Of a stretch of 64,000 nt of DNA, positions 12,501 through 27,500 are shown in pieces. Source of the DNA: Dromaius novaehollandiae. Lineage: Eukaryota; Chordata; Aves; Casuariiformes; Dromaiidae. Location: the NCBI RefSeq assembly GCF_036370855.1, contig NC_088106.1, forward strand, positions 28,980,001 to 29,044,000, given 5' to 3'. A program made the position numbers and the translations under genes. Each line of letters begins with the position of its first letter. The first letter of the stretch is position 1. The notes under the pieces were generated by a model. The model did no database searches and had not been told where the DNA came from. It saw nothing but the letters and a program-made list of their open reading frames with translations.

Positions 12501-15500
12501 GAGCACCATGTTGGAAACCATTCTGATCAGTGGAAATTTTTGAGAGTTTCTTGCATTTCTAATCAGCCTGACAGAAATCCCTCTCACATCCCTCCCCAGC
12601 CAGTATGCTATTCCTCACCTCACCACAGCGCCGCTGAATATTCGCTCGATAATTCTGTTTGATAAAGCTGGAGACAAAGAAAACATGAAGAAAATGAGCC
12701 TACAGGTCATAGGAAAATGCTAAATACAGCTGTGCATGCTGAATGCACAGAAAGCCATTTCCCACTGCTAAAAGCAAGCTCTCTATCTAGCCACTTTACT
12801 GGTCCCTGTTTGGCAGCCCTCTAAAAGCAGGCAAGGACAATTCTGCCATTGTGTCTGCCTTTGCATCCTACCCAACACTGTTTTTCACAGAAAACATGGC
12901 AACTGTATATAATCTGGATTCTTGGACATGGGCGATACTACCCCTACTTTGCTGAAGCAGGACTTGCCACATAACCGAATCCTGCTGATACGAGGAGGCT
13001 CTACTTCAATGTGCATTGCAAAAGGAGTTCAGCCATCAAGCAAAAATTACGCATCAAATCAAGACCTTTCCAAAATCCCTACAAGACACTTCTTGGCAGA
13101 GCACAAGCCATGGCAACCCCACTGCAGGAAAGGCCAAAGAAAAGAAAAAAAGAGCACTGTTACAGGTGAGCAGGAGGGCTTTGCCAGCCACAAAATGTGT
13201 GGGGCGGACTGTACAGTAGAGACACACCAGCCAAGCAGCAAGTATCAGTCTGAAACAGGATTTCCACACTGACCTGACTGCTGACACATTTCCTTTACCC
13301 CCCACATTAGCTCCTTCTAGCTGTTCTCCTCCATAGTCCCAGCACACCCCCCAACACCGTAGCCAGGCACACACGCCCTGCACCACCTCTCAAATCCCCC
13401 GGCACAGGCTGACAGACTCCTGTACAACCCTGTGACTGCCACAGTCACCCAAAAACCCATGGCAATCCCATAAATGCCTGCACCCAGGGCATGGGGGCCA
13501 CCACCACCCTCCGACACGCACCCGTACCTGCAGCATCGTCATCCTCACACCCCCTTCCTTCTCTCTCACTTCTGCCTCCTTGGATCTTGGCTCTACAAAA
13601 TGTTGTCCCCCAGCCCCAGATCTCCAGCAATTCCTGACAACTTGTCACAACTGGGATCCCTGTAACCCTACACACTGTAGCACCTTGCCATGTATTTCAC
13701 GTCTCCTGGCACTTCCAGTCATATTTTGTGTCCAAACATCCCCTACTTCTCCAGGCTTAATTCTCTGTCCTAGACAAACTTCGCCAAAAAGTGAAGCAAC
13801 CATACAGAAGAGTTCAAGAAGGCTTTGTCTTCAGGGTTAAAACATGCTGGTCAATAGACGTTAAATCATGATTTCTAATTGGTAAACACATGGGTATATC
13901 GTGGTCTGAGAACATGGATAATCTTAGAACAGCCAATCTGACTGGGTGTCTCCACCCAGCCCAGCATACACAACATAAAACCAGTTTGCACATGCAGTGA
14001 CACTTCCCAGCACGCTTTCCCAGCCTTCAACAATTTGCAGAGCATGAAATTCCTGAGTCAGAGGAATTGCCTTTGGATTTTTTAGCCCTTCATAGATTTT
14101 TATGCCATTAACTTATCCATGGCCCTTCAGCCCCTGAAAACTTATAGCATCTGCTCAAGAAGCAGCTTGGAGACAGCATACCTTGATCACTGTACCTAGC
14201 CAGATCCTTCTGGCTGATGTAAAGATCATGGTCAGTGTCCAGCTCCCAGAATTTACAGTATATGACATAGAAGTGCTCATAGGAAAAATAATCTGTGATC
14301 TGATTTATGTCATCCTCTTCTTCCAAGAGAGCAAGAGTCTGAAATGGTACAGATAAAAGTGGAAAGTTAAATCCAGACGAGGAGGCACTCCAGCAGCTCA
14401 AGTCCTCCAGCCTCTGTGGAAGCTGGGTGAACGCAGCTCCCCGAGCTAACCCAAAGCATAACCTTTCCTCACAGCAGGAGACTTTGTTGCTGCATTCTTT
14501 ATTTAACAGGAGATTGTGCAGTATGTGGCTTGGCTACCCTGGCTAGCCTGTGCGTGCACAATACCTCCCCCAGTCCTGTGAGCAAGTCCTGTGACCATTC
14601 AGCTATAGCGAGGAGTGAGGCAGAGGCACAGGAGGACAACGGCTGCCTCAGCTAGGCTCTGCTATTTGTGAAACATCTCTGACCTGCACAAGAGCCTCCC
14701 AGAGCCATTTACCACTGCAAGTCCACGGCGCTCTACAGGAACTGAAATGCATATTTACACAACACACAACCTTGTCTGACCTCTGAAATGCAAGATCGAG
14801 TCTTGCTCCAGACTCATGCCTGGATCGGGGAAGGAGGGATCCATGTAGATCATGCCAATCACACTGATTTCCCTGGGCTGTTGGTGACAGGAACTGGTCT
14901 GGTTTAACTGAGGGGCTTGGGCAGATCTCTAACCATGACCTCTTTTAACATACTCTTGTTAGAAAACATTTAGCAGCAAGGTCCTTGTTTCATTCCCTTT
15001 CTACACCTACTTCTGTCCTTCCCTCCTCTCCACGCTATCTGCATTGCACGTTTGCCAGCACCACTCCTCTGCTCGCCTTTCCCCTCGGGCTGAGGGCCAT
15101 GGGACACCAGACAGCCTTTTCAGCCTAATGAAGCAGGTCCTCAGGAACCAAAAGACTCAAGCCAGCAGACTGAAGCAAGCTACAGCTCTGTCCTGGCTGC
15201 TCTGCCAGTCTCCAGGAAGGGAAGGGCAGGCTTAGTAGGCCTTCTTATGTTTGTCGGCAGGCTTAGCGGGCCTCCTATCCATTAGCACAAAAGCAGATGT
15301 CATGCCTTATACAGCCATTCCATAGGTCACTGCCAACTTTCAGTTGTCTCCACATCTCAGGAGCCCATCTTCATCAGCACAAAGCTCACATCTCACTAAC
15401 AGCTAGGTTCAGCGAACTTCCACGCAGGGACAACAGGACGGGACTGCCAGACCTGCACTGTGCTGACCTGCTGGAGCAAGACCTCTGCGCAGTCACTCAC

Positions 15501-18500
15501 CAGCCTGTTCGACTCATCGCGGTTCCCTCCCTTTCTCTGCAGCTGATGCTCACTTGGGGTGTTTTTTTCAGTAACTAATATTTTCATTACAGCCTATGCC
15601 AAAATATGCCATTTACACTCTCTTGATGCACAGGCACATACAGCAAAGAGCTGCCCAAGCAAATATAGTTCAGGAGCTGAACTTCCCTGCTGCAGGAGAT
15701 GAAAGGCAGAGTGGGCATGCAAGGACAGAGAGGGAAAGAGCATATAAAGGGAGAAAATGGGTGAACAAAGATGCAGGTGACAGCTGGGAGGATCTGTTTA
15801 CAACAGAAGGTGGAGTAGGCAGGAACAGAGATCAGAGAGCTTGGACCAGCATGAGAAACTCAAAGGGAGCACTGGTTTTTTGATTAGCTGATGCGACCAG
15901 TGGCTAGAAGAGATCCAAAAGGAGGAAGAGTACAAATTCATGCTTGAGGCTTTAGAAGAAGAAAGCACGCTACATCTGGAGGGGAAAACAGGATGAAGTA
16001 GAGAAATCCCACTGTTTTAGCCAAGTCCTCACCTTGACCGTTCAGCATAAAGATTTTCTGGCTTCTTAGGTTGGGCTGGAGTTGAGCAGCCTTAGACAGT
16101 TTTAACCTGGTGCTTTTTTGGATTGAATATACAAAGAACAGGGAGGTCCTTAACCTGAAATCTCTGCCCACACAAGGATACATCACAGGGATTGTAACAA
16201 GCACTGAACCTCATTCATTACCCTTTCCGGAGAAGTTTACTGCAGAACTGGAAATCAGCTTCTGCGACATGCTGCCTTGCAACTGGACAGCACAAGCCTG
16301 ACCAACTGTCGATGGGCCGGTTGCCGGCTGGGAGTCAGGAAATTGGCTGTCCTACCCACCGCAGACTGCGGGCAGCCCACCAGCTATTCTTGGCTGCTCA
16401 ATGAGCCGCTTACCACAGGCGCGCTGCAGGGTATCACTTCCCTTCCTCCGCTCTTTGGCTCCTGATCTAGCCAAACCGCCTGATGGAGCTTCAGCCCTAG
16501 TGCACACACTCACGCCTTGACCTTCTGCTCAGGCCACTCTGGGCCCCGGTTTTCACCCCTGGTGACTGTGACACTTAACTCACTGCTGCCTCCAGTTCTG
16601 GCCCTACCCAGGCACCGAGCACTTGGTCTACACCACCGCAGCCCAGGCGCGGTTCCCTCACTAGATAGTACACACCTACAGGAACAAACGCATCTACGGG
16701 CTCTACGCCCCATCCAGGCAGAAACCAACGTACTTGCAAGAAGTTGCTTTTCCTCAGCTCTGTTAGAGTGATCTTCCCAGACCAGGATCGATTGACTGTG
16801 TAGAATATTCTCTGTATAACCTGCAACACACAAACAGTTTTCTTGAAATCGGCTACTTAAGTATACCGGTTTGGGAATTTAAATAGAATAATTTTATTTG
16901 GTTTATCCACTTATCCAGGGGGGGAGACTTTCTGAAAGTTGTTTTGTGAATGTTCTTGTATATACTATTATCCTTAATCCACTATGCAGCTTGAAAGTAG
17001 CATTTTTTTCTGAAACAGTATTATTCACTTCCACTCTGCTCTTAATTCACATCTTTGAGTATGCAGTTACAATATTTATGTCAGGAAATATGGTCAAAGT
17101 GCTTCAAAATCACTTTGAAAATGAGTTTTTCCAGCTTAGGGTGTTGCAGCCCACATGGATCTCAGCTGATATAGTGTTCTGCATTTCAGAAAAAAATCAG
17201 GACTTTTGAAGAGCGAACATGGCATGCAAATGAAACCCACAATAATGTCTGTTCTACCGTATCTATAACAATGCCTCATCTTCTTGGTGGCTCCACTGAA
17301 AAGTAAGCAGTGGAGATTACCTGTCTCCCCATATCCTAGGCAGGTGTGTGTGTCATTCATCTCCTTTGCTAATCTGCCTCTGGTGAAATGGGAATAAAAC
17401 GCATGGGGAGGGAACGCACACACTTCTGAGATCTCAAGAGGAACAGCAGCAGCACGAGACTGCGTCCTCCCGAGCACCTAGGAGCGTGGCTGACCCCCTC
17501 CTAGAGTGCTCCGTGGTAGCTTGTCAAGTGTCACCACCAGGCAGGGAAAACCCAAGTGTGTGATCAAGCACACGCATGGATAAACTTAACGAGGCAAACA
17601 AGAACAAACCAACATCGTTAACAACATGACATCTTCAACAAGAGAAGTTAGAGATACAGTTCACGACTATTAGCACTGAATCTATGGAATATAATTCTTG
17701 TCAAACAAACAGAATGCCAACAAACCTTTAAGTCTCCGACATCATGTTAACATTTTATACCAGGATTTGGTAAACCTTAAGAGTGCATGCTATTCCAACA
17801 TGAAAATTAACATTACAAAACAGATCTTGCCTTTAATCTCGTAACGGATTAATCTGGAAAACGGACAGATTGGAACGGGTTTCTTTCCTAAACTAGGATT
17901 GCTTCAAGCGGGCAATCACCATTTAAGGACCGCACTTTGACTCTGTCACACAAAAGTGAGCTCTTAGTCCAAAATAGATACAGGATTTGGAACAAAATAT
18001 ATAATTTTGCTAACAGTCTGCCTTACATACACAGACTGGTAGCATAGTAAATGCTGATGAACACAAATAGTTGAGGGTTCAAAAACAGCAACAAGAAGAA
18101 TTTGATCACTCAAAGTGTATCCTGGAGAGAACTACTAAATTCCACTTAGCTGAACACGACACCTATTGGTAGCTGTCCTGGCCCTTAAAAGCCTACACGA
18201 GGAGATGTGGGACAAGAGGACTTTTCACCTCCCATAAAATGCATAACCAGAAGCTGAAAATGGTCCAATCCAGGCTGGCAAGAGTGCAGGTTTTGACATT
18301 GCCGGTGATCGACCACTGGGACAACTCCAAAAACAACACTGAGGGCTCTTTATCATTCCAGACGCTTCAATCAAGGATGGTTGTCCTTCTAAAGCTGGGT
18401 ATCAATTCAAAAGTAAATAAATAAATAAAACCCCCCACTAAGTTAACCCTAGCTTAACAATAGCAATCACTGAGCAATGTTCTGTGGCCTGTGTAATACA

Positions 18501-21500
18501 AGAGGTCAAACTAGGTAATCACAATGGTCTTTTCTAGTCTTAAACACACTGGAAAAGCTGTATCTTTCTTTCTTGGTTAACGCCTCTGGCAGCCATTGCC
18601 ATTCTGGTCTCCACTTCTGGACTTTGTCTGGCCTTTGATTCCAGATTGCAGACTGACTCGGAGACTGAAGTGGGTCTCAACTCACACACAACCCATTATC
18701 ACACCTGTCCACTCTGTAGTGATCCTTGATGATACGGTGTTTCCACACCATCCCAAAGGCTCAAAAATAAAAATCCCACCAAATAGAAAAAGGACCCTGA
18801 CAGGCAGCTTGCTTCTTTTCCTCTGCCTGCAGGGTAAAAAAAAAAAGACAAGAAAATATCTCCCCATTTGTGACACGTAAGAAACTGCTCCTCTATCACA
18901 CCCTATTGCTGAAGGGAAAGATGTTCCCTCTGCTCTCTCCTCAGTTAGCTGTAGAAATAAAGCAGATCGAGGTAAAATGGCATCTCTTTCATCTATTTTC
19001 TTTCCCATGTCCGGTCACTCAGTGCAGGCTTTATTATTCAAATCATGTTCCAGTTTCAATGGATAGTACACAGTGCATATATCAACACACAGCGTCAATA
19101 CTTCTTTCTTTCCTTTTCAGGTTGCAAAAACCAAGCTGTCAAAAAAAGTGTTTGGGAAATATATACTAGAATATTATTACATGGCCTGACATGATTTGCA
19201 CCATTTAAGCCATAGCCTTAGTATCTAACTGTAACAGAAATTTCACTTCTGTGGTCTCCCTGCTCTGTGTCCCTCAGCAAGAGCACCAGCTGCATAACCC
19301 CATCTTAGAAGCCAGGTGAGTAAGCGGTCTCAGGCACATGCTGCTACAAGCACTTCCACTCAGCAGCCGTGACCTTACTAAAAGCCATAATTCTGACTCC
19401 ATTTTTCTCAGTATGGAAACCGTTTATTCTGAATTTGGTACATCAGCCTTTGTAAGTGGAGGGCCATTCGTATTTCCCCAGCATCCTCATGTTTTCTACC
19501 TCCAACACCAAAACCACTGACAGGTCAGCACCAGACCCTTTCCCAGTCTTCCCACGGAAGAACAAAAACGATACCATTTCTGAAAATAAAAACAAAGCTT
19601 TATTAAACCCTGTGGGGCATTGTCCCCTTTCACGTTGGCAACACTGCACAAGCCAAAGCATTTCTCCACAAGCAATACAATTTGCCAAGTTGTGTTTAAC
19701 TGGTGACTCCTTGACTCAGCTTTTCAACAGTGAGCGGTGCTAACTCAGCCTGCTTGCACACTCTGGGAGGAGAAGTCACATTTTAAAGTTTTTACATTAA
19801 GTGCCATGTGATGTCCTGCATTGTCTTCACCAGCTTTAGGAGTTGGTCTCTGTTGAAAGAAATACAGGTAGTTTAATATCCCGGCACTACAGCAGCTCAC
19901 AGATACTGCTACAGATTTTAGTACAGCCAATTGTATCCAAAAGGCACCTCTAAAAGGTGCAGATGGAGGCAAAGAAGAATTTAAAACATGCATACACATC
20001 TTATCCATACTAGACTGACAGCTTACTCTCCAGGTGATTTCAACAAGTGATGCTGTATCCAGTAATGAACACAAAAGCCAGTGTCTCCTTATGGCCCTTA
20101 TCTGTAACATAAAAATAAAATGTGATTCTTGCACTTGCGGCAAATACAGCACTGTCTCTGTAAGCAGGTATAAGGCACTCTACCTTGGAGGGATCAAAAG
20201 AATCCAAGTAGTCTCAAAATCCAGGGACAAAGCTGTTTCCTTCATTACCTCCCGGTGGAAATACTGAATTTCATAACATTAAAGAGAGACCAGTACCAAA
20301 TTGACTGTGAAAGAAAACATGAAAGCAGAAATTCCTGGTGTCAGAGAGGAGAGCCACTGCTGCAGTGGGCCCAGTACTGCCACTCCTGGTGGGAACAACC
20401 TGACCCAGTGGACTGTCTCCTGAGGTCTTGACTCTGCTCCAACTCAACGGTCCAGCCAACGCCAAGCTCAGGAGGAGTTTGTCTGTCAGCACAGATGCCC
20501 AGAACAGCACTGTCCTGCCAGCGTGAGGAGTCTGTGAAGGATATCGCAGCTTCGTAAGATCCCCCGCTACACACCATTCCCCTCGACCACCAGCACCACC
20601 ACTTCCTGGCTGTCTGGGAGCAAGCCTAGGAAGCTACCTCTGCCACAGTATTGTGAGTGAAGGTGCCTAAAGGCTCAGACTGAAGTAGGAAAGCACAGTG
20701 GAGACAAGTGGAGTGAAGAAGCACAGAGAAGCTTCACGTACACATTAAGAGTCCAGTTCTGCTACTTTATGTAGACCTAAGTGCAGAGAGCTACTAAAAG
20801 AGTGGTGTCCTCCCAACCATTGGCTCTGTATTCCTGGTCCTCCCCTGAAAGGTACTAATGCTCCTCCTGTTATTCACTGAGTCCGATCAGGAACTTGATC
20901 CAGGTGAAAAATATATATATTTTTCCACAGGTTAGATTTCAGCTATATGAGTTCCCTGGTCTGGCTTGCTATGTGGTCACACAAGACCTCACCCTGGCAC
21001 AACGGAGGTTGTGGAAAAGGGAAGGAGGATGGTGTTGCCCTTTTCAGTAGCAGCCTGCACTTCAGTTAGCTCAAAGAGAGCGTGGAACCTCAGCTTCACA
21101 TATCTGTCCTCCCAGACGAGAAAGTGCACAGCACCCTGCCCAGGTCCAGAAATTGCTGCAATTGCTCCTTTTGGGGCACCAAAGGTGATCATCTAGGGCC
21201 TGCTCTACAGAGACATTTGTTTCTTGCCTTTATTCTCTCCACTAGGCCCTGAAAAACACAGGAGCATTGTGTGGTTTGGATAGGAGAACCTAATAAAGGC
21301 AGGCGATACACACAACTGCCTTTGTCACCATCCAACAGCCAGCACCAGGACAGCTGCGTATTGTGCCTAGACCAGCTCCCTGGCAAAGAACAACTGGCTG
21401 ATGCTGTAGTCGGACACAGACATTGGTGAACAGAAGAAAGCACTAGGAAGAGTCTAGGAAACCGTAACACCAGATCATACACACTCAGATTGCAATAAGC

Positions 21501-24500
21501 ATTACCTTTACACACTCGCAAAATGGCATCAGGCATCTACCGTTCACTACCTACTCCAGATTCCCCCAGCACCCCACCCTCTACCCAGCGGCCTTAAATC
21601 TTCCAGCTCTCACTCCTTTATGTGCTTAAGCACCAAACACTAGGGTACATGTGCCGCAGGCACCTTCCACACTCACCCTTTCACGTGCCTCCATAACTTG
21701 CTGGACATCATTACACCTACTCTGGCCAGTTACTATGCTTGACATGTCTGCTGTCTTGCTCCATGGGAACGTGCTGATAACACTCTGACACTCACAGTCA
21801 TATTGAAGTGAATCTAAACATTTAAATCGATTCTCATTACACATTTTCATAAAACATTACTGTGATGGTTCAGGATTTGCCCAGAGCAACAGAGTGTCTC
21901 TCTGCCATCTGCTCCTTACAGGAAAGGGACAAGTCTGTGCCTGCCAAAAAACATACCTTCCAGCTGCCAATATCTGGCAAAACCGGCCCCCATGCAGGCC
22001 CTGGCAGCAGAACTGGAAACACTTTCTAAGCCCTTGAACCCTCTTGGGATGCAGTTTTCCCATGGGCCTTTCCTTATTTGGATTTGTTTTCTCTGCAGAG
22101 ATAAAACATCCTACACGTATACCTTTTATCCAGATTCATACCCAGTATGAGACAAGGTGAAAAAAGTACAGACTTACTCAGGCAAAGCATAAGTCTAACT
22201 CCTGACTGCAAATGCGGAGCAAAGCTACAGAACAAACAAACAAAAGAAGTAGTCACAAAACTCAGACTCAGAAAGACTAGAGATGCTTACTGGCAAGAGT
22301 GAGAGGCAGGAGAGCTGGACAGGAGATCCAGCTGTGCAACAGATGCAATCACAGACACCCCATGCCTGACTTTCTCCAAGTGACAAAAATCTTTAAATAT
22401 AAACCCTTCCATGTCTCAGCAGCCCAGCAGAATTAGGGGTAACTTCGTAGCTCTCAGAGACCAAATAGGGATCACTCTTGTTTTCCTCCATCAGGATTAA
22501 AGGCCAAAAATGGTTTTCTAGATTTGCTTAAGACTAGAAAGAATTGCTATTATCCTTTTGAATGACCTCTTATACACACAGGCAGATTAACTTTCCCTGG
22601 GGAAGTAGGTCTTAAAATAACTCATTACTAACAATACTAAAACCACATTTTTTGAAACAACTGAAAAATTTGCTGATGGGAACAGTGGAAAAGGGAGGGT
22701 TGGTACGGCAGCAACACAGGAGATCAAAGGAACCAGCCTACCGTCGTGATATACCGGGAATGGAATTCCGGAGCATCCTTCAGGAACGTCAGGCCAGGAT
22801 GTGTTTCCACCACATCCTGCAAGGCAAGACCAAACACAATGAAATAGATTTTCTTCTCCTTTTATTTAATGTTTAGAAGCTATTGTGCTCACAAACCAAT
22901 ACGTTCTCTTATTTTTGAAACTGTATTTGCAGCATTAATAACAAAACCAAAATGATATATATTCTTTTTATCTATAAAGTGAACCTTGTAGAAGCATAAG
23001 TAGAACACATTTTCTGGGCAATACGCACCTGTTGGCCATTTTGATTTACTTAAGGACAGAAAAACAAAGGAAGAGAGTTAGTGAGTGGATGAAAACTCAT
23101 TTTTACTGAATGAGACAAAAAATTAGTTGACCATGCAACTATCTCCTCTGCAAAACCCTGTTTCATTCATTGAAGATATATTAATATTTGTTAGATCTAA
23201 GCGTCAAAATAAAGACTCTCTGAAAGGTTGATGAAGTTGCTTCTTATGCCCTCCATAATAAGGAAAGCTCTTGTAAACCTTAGAATGCATACAGAGAGAT
23301 TTCTCTTTCTCAAGATAAGTTTTTTGCAAGCCAACCACTGGCTCACAAAGTCAAATCTGCCAAGAAATGCATGACCAAAGATGTGGAGAAACTGCTCAGA
23401 TCCTGAATGAATCAGCTCAGATCCCAAATGAATCAGAATCTCTGTGTAATTGCTGAATGGCTACCTGACTCCTCTGCTTTAAAAGAGGAGGCGTTCAAAA
23501 CTTTGCCCTATCTACAGCGTGACATGACAAAGAGAGAGAGCAGATATGGATACACCCTTCGGGGTATAATACAACCAGATTTTGGCCAGTCTGATGATGG
23601 CTAACATCGTGGCGCAACATCATGGTGCAATATGGCCAGTCTCTGATTAATTGAGAGACAAGATTGTGCGTGCCTTTGACTGCACCAGTAGCAAAAAAAC
23701 AGAGCTGTTATCAATCAGGAAAGGCAGTGTGCCCAGTGGGGAAAAGATGAAAAGGAGCATGAGAAAGTTTACCCATCACAGTCCCTGTTTTGTTTGGGAG
23801 AGAGAGAAGCGTCCAGCGCAGAGACAAAATCTTTCCCCAATAAAGCATCTCCACAGAGGTTTTGCAGAGTGGGCAAGACAATGTGAGCAATCTAGGGATA
23901 TGTGGAAAAGCTCAGAAAAAAAAAAGTATCAACAGATGATCAGAAGGACCTGATTTATGGAGAGATTATTAAAAAAAAAAGCTAAATCCATCCAGAGCCA
24001 GGCTCAGCAGCCACAATCAGAGAACAATACTTTGTTTTTACATTTGCTTTGTAAAGATACCACATGTGAATAAAACAAAAGGAAAGAAATGAAATCAAGA
24101 TGCATAGGTTTTAGTCTGAATATTAGGAAAAATTCAGTAGCAAAATTTACATAGCAACAGGTCTAGTGGAATATAAAACAATTGGAATGGCAGAATTCTT
24201 TTTAAAGATTTCTATGGAATATTGTCTCTGATAGTCTTCTTAAGCAAATTCCGTAATAATTATCTTTCCAAACAACTTTTAATAACTTCTCTGACAAGCT
24301 TTTATGTGTGCTTGAATATCAACAGTGCCAAATATTTTTCCCAATAACCATCTAGAGGAACGGGGTGAATTTCAGCCTCATCATCAGGCACTGGCAAATA
24401 CAAATCTTAAGAAGAGACAAGAGACTAAAAGTTTGACAATCCTCAGTGACTCTAGCAGGATGTGCATCTGGTTGGCACTTATGCAAGGTAGCCCACTTAA

Positions 24501-27500
24501 AATGTTTATTTGTATTTCATTCCAAAATAAGCTCTACCCATGTGCTGTCCAACCAAAGGTCTGCACGTCCTTGGTAAACATTTAAAGACATGAGAATAAG
24601 AAAGTTACGGAATGAACATTGCTCCCTCCTCTCATCCATTCACTGCTGAGCAGCTGCAGGTACCTGAAGCAGCGGGATGAAGTCCTCCTGCTCTAGGTAG
24701 TCACAGCTGGGTTTCGCTAAAAGGTATGTGAATCTGGATGCATCGTCATGACAGTTACGTAGGACCCTACAAGAGAGATGAGAAGTTAGTTCAGCTGCTT
24801 TGTATCCCACAGAACAATCACGAACCATAAATGGACTATAAAGTGCCTTATCACACGTTACGGAGAAACTTCACAACATGAATTATGCAAAGTTGACCTC
24901 AGAATATTAGCACCCATTTTCTTCTTAAACATCTTACAGTAGCACCCAGGTGTTTCTGACCAGGGGAGTTCTGTTTTGTGTTAACATTGCTGCAGTAAAC
25001 AAGGTGTTTCTCACTGAAGACTGTGCTCATTTTGATTCTTTAGAGAGAAAATTATTCAATCTAATGAGATGTCACAACAGGCGTGCTCTCCACTTTAATC
25101 TTTTGCTATACTTCAATATTTAAGGATATTGCCAAACTGCAGTGACTAAACTTTCAAGCAGAAAAATCACTCCCCAAAAGGACATCTCTTGTCAAGCATG
25201 GCACAGCTCACTGCTGTGCACAGGAAGTCACGGAGAACAGCCTAATATCTAGGTCAGATGTATCACAATTACTTAATTCACTAGGAATAGAAACACTCAT
25301 GAAAATGAGAAATTCCTTGACATTCACCAAAACACTACTAAACAGCTGTAACAGAAGGGAATGTTTGGATATATCAAACACCAAGTTCTTCATACAGCAT
25401 AAGGGAAGCAATAAATTACTCCAGAATTACTTATTAACTGTGAAAATGCAAATGCACTGTTCATTATTTACTCTTGGTGACTACTTCTCACCCACACAAA
25501 GTATATGAGCTCATCATATTGAAACACACTACTGAAATGCCCCTAGTTGCCATTAATTCTGGTCTCTGACTTTACCAACAGCAGACTTTATCAAAAAGGT
25601 TTTACTTTTAGGGTCTTTTTTTTCATAAATCTTCAAGGAAAAAAAAACAAACAACTGGTGACTGACAAGCAATCCTATTAGCTGCACATTCACATCATGA
25701 CACCACAAACACCAACTAACAGACAAATTCTAAGTCAGCCACAGAAAAGAGGGGTGCTAATTTCTAGCTTTTTTCCTTTTTCTTTTTTTTAAATCAGGCA
25801 CATATAGATGAATCCTAAGTGCACGTTTTAGCACCAAAATGAAGGACCTAATTTTCAGAAGTATTCCATGTCCAGCAACTCTCACAAACCTCAAATGACA
25901 TCAGTGAGCACACAGCATTTTGAAAAGTCAGGTTGCTTAGTAAGATGCTTAAAAATAGACTTCAGCGATTAAAGATTCCCGTTTTAAAATTACGGCTGTG
26001 TTCATGTAGTTGTAGTGTAACTTTATGAAGAACACTGCTTTTATTTCTGACTATCACATTTCCAAAAAGAATTCTGGAACTGGCAGACGAGAGGATGGGG
26101 GGGGGGGGGAACCTTTCTAAAAGAGCAATTAAAGTGAAGAAAGCTTACAAAAATGGCTTGGAAACACTGTGGTTGAAAGAAGACAGAAGAGGGGAATGAC
26201 CACAGTCTGCAAATATCTGAATGACGTGCAAGACAGAGTGAAACTATGCTCTATCATACACGAGGGATTAATTAGGACTAATTGGAGGAACCTAAGGAAG
26301 GAAAAAAGTTGTCTATGTCAAGAACTTACTGATCACAGTCACCCCTAACATTTTTGCAATTTTGCCAGAGTAACTAGAACCTTTTTGGACAATATCATCA
26401 CAGAAAATACTTTGGAAACTCAGGGTTAGAGGCTATTTCAAGAATCTGAAGAGTGACCATTAAGTCAAAAAGTAGAACTCTCTCCAGATACGGGGTGAAG
26501 ACATTGTTCAGGTGTTTTACAGAGTAAAGTTCCAGAGGGAACAAAGATTAAGCAAGAGAGTGGGTCTATTCCATCTCACACCTCTGACTGAGCATCCTAT
26601 ATACAGAGCTCTTTCAAAAAGAAGCTTTGACAATAGTATGCTGAAGTGACTGTGAAATCCCACAAATTTATTATGCATTGTGTTTGAAAAAGGTAGTAAC
26701 AAAAACTATTAAAGCTCTCAGAGTTTTGCCCCCTTGTAAAGTTACCTACCTTGCTGCTTCTTTATTTTACACTCCTTCCCACCCTAAAACATTATCAAAC
26801 GCTCCCAACCCTACTCCCAAGTGGTACTTATTCAGTGCACTGGCGTAGCAATTAGGCCTCGGACAAACATCTCAGAACACTGCTGAGGTCTGTCAGCTAT
26901 TTCGGAATAGCTGACATTTTTCTAGGGAGCGTGTTAATGCGTTTCATACGTCAGCCAGACCAACATGTTTTATCACCTACATAATTGATGCAAAGTCTGT
27001 TGATGCAGCACAGAAACAGGTGTTCAAGAAGTTATAGGGAAGAAAACTTAAGCTCAGGGAGATTTTAAGCCTTTTATTTTCTTTTAAAGAAGGGACAGTG
27101 ATTTGAGATGTCTCATGGAAGGAAAAAAAAAAAAAAAGAGAGACAGACTTGTAGGGCAAACCGGTCTTTTTCTAAAAGGAAAATTTCGCATTGTGCTATA
27201 CTCACTTTCTCCACACGGTTACAAATGAGTGTACAGATACACATCCTGTCCTTTCTCCTCCTGATGCACTGAACATAGGTGCTTTCCAGTAGAGCGGGCA
27301 GCCACATATCTGAAATGAAACACAGGAACAAAGAAGAATACAAAAGCAGTCAGAAGAAGAACCTGCTTGTTTATACACTGAATTCACCACTAAGACTTTC
27401 ACACAGGGAAAATAAAACAATAACAATAAGCAGTTTATGCCCAAGAACTGTCTTAGGTTGGAAACTACCTTCTCAAGCAACACTGCAAGAGAATCCATAG

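Noticed and set aside
23190-23960. Possible endogenous retroviral LTR
   Set aside because: AATAAA-like text is present but no paired ends, primer-binding site or gag/pol sequence could be seen, so it is left as an unexplained local repeat.
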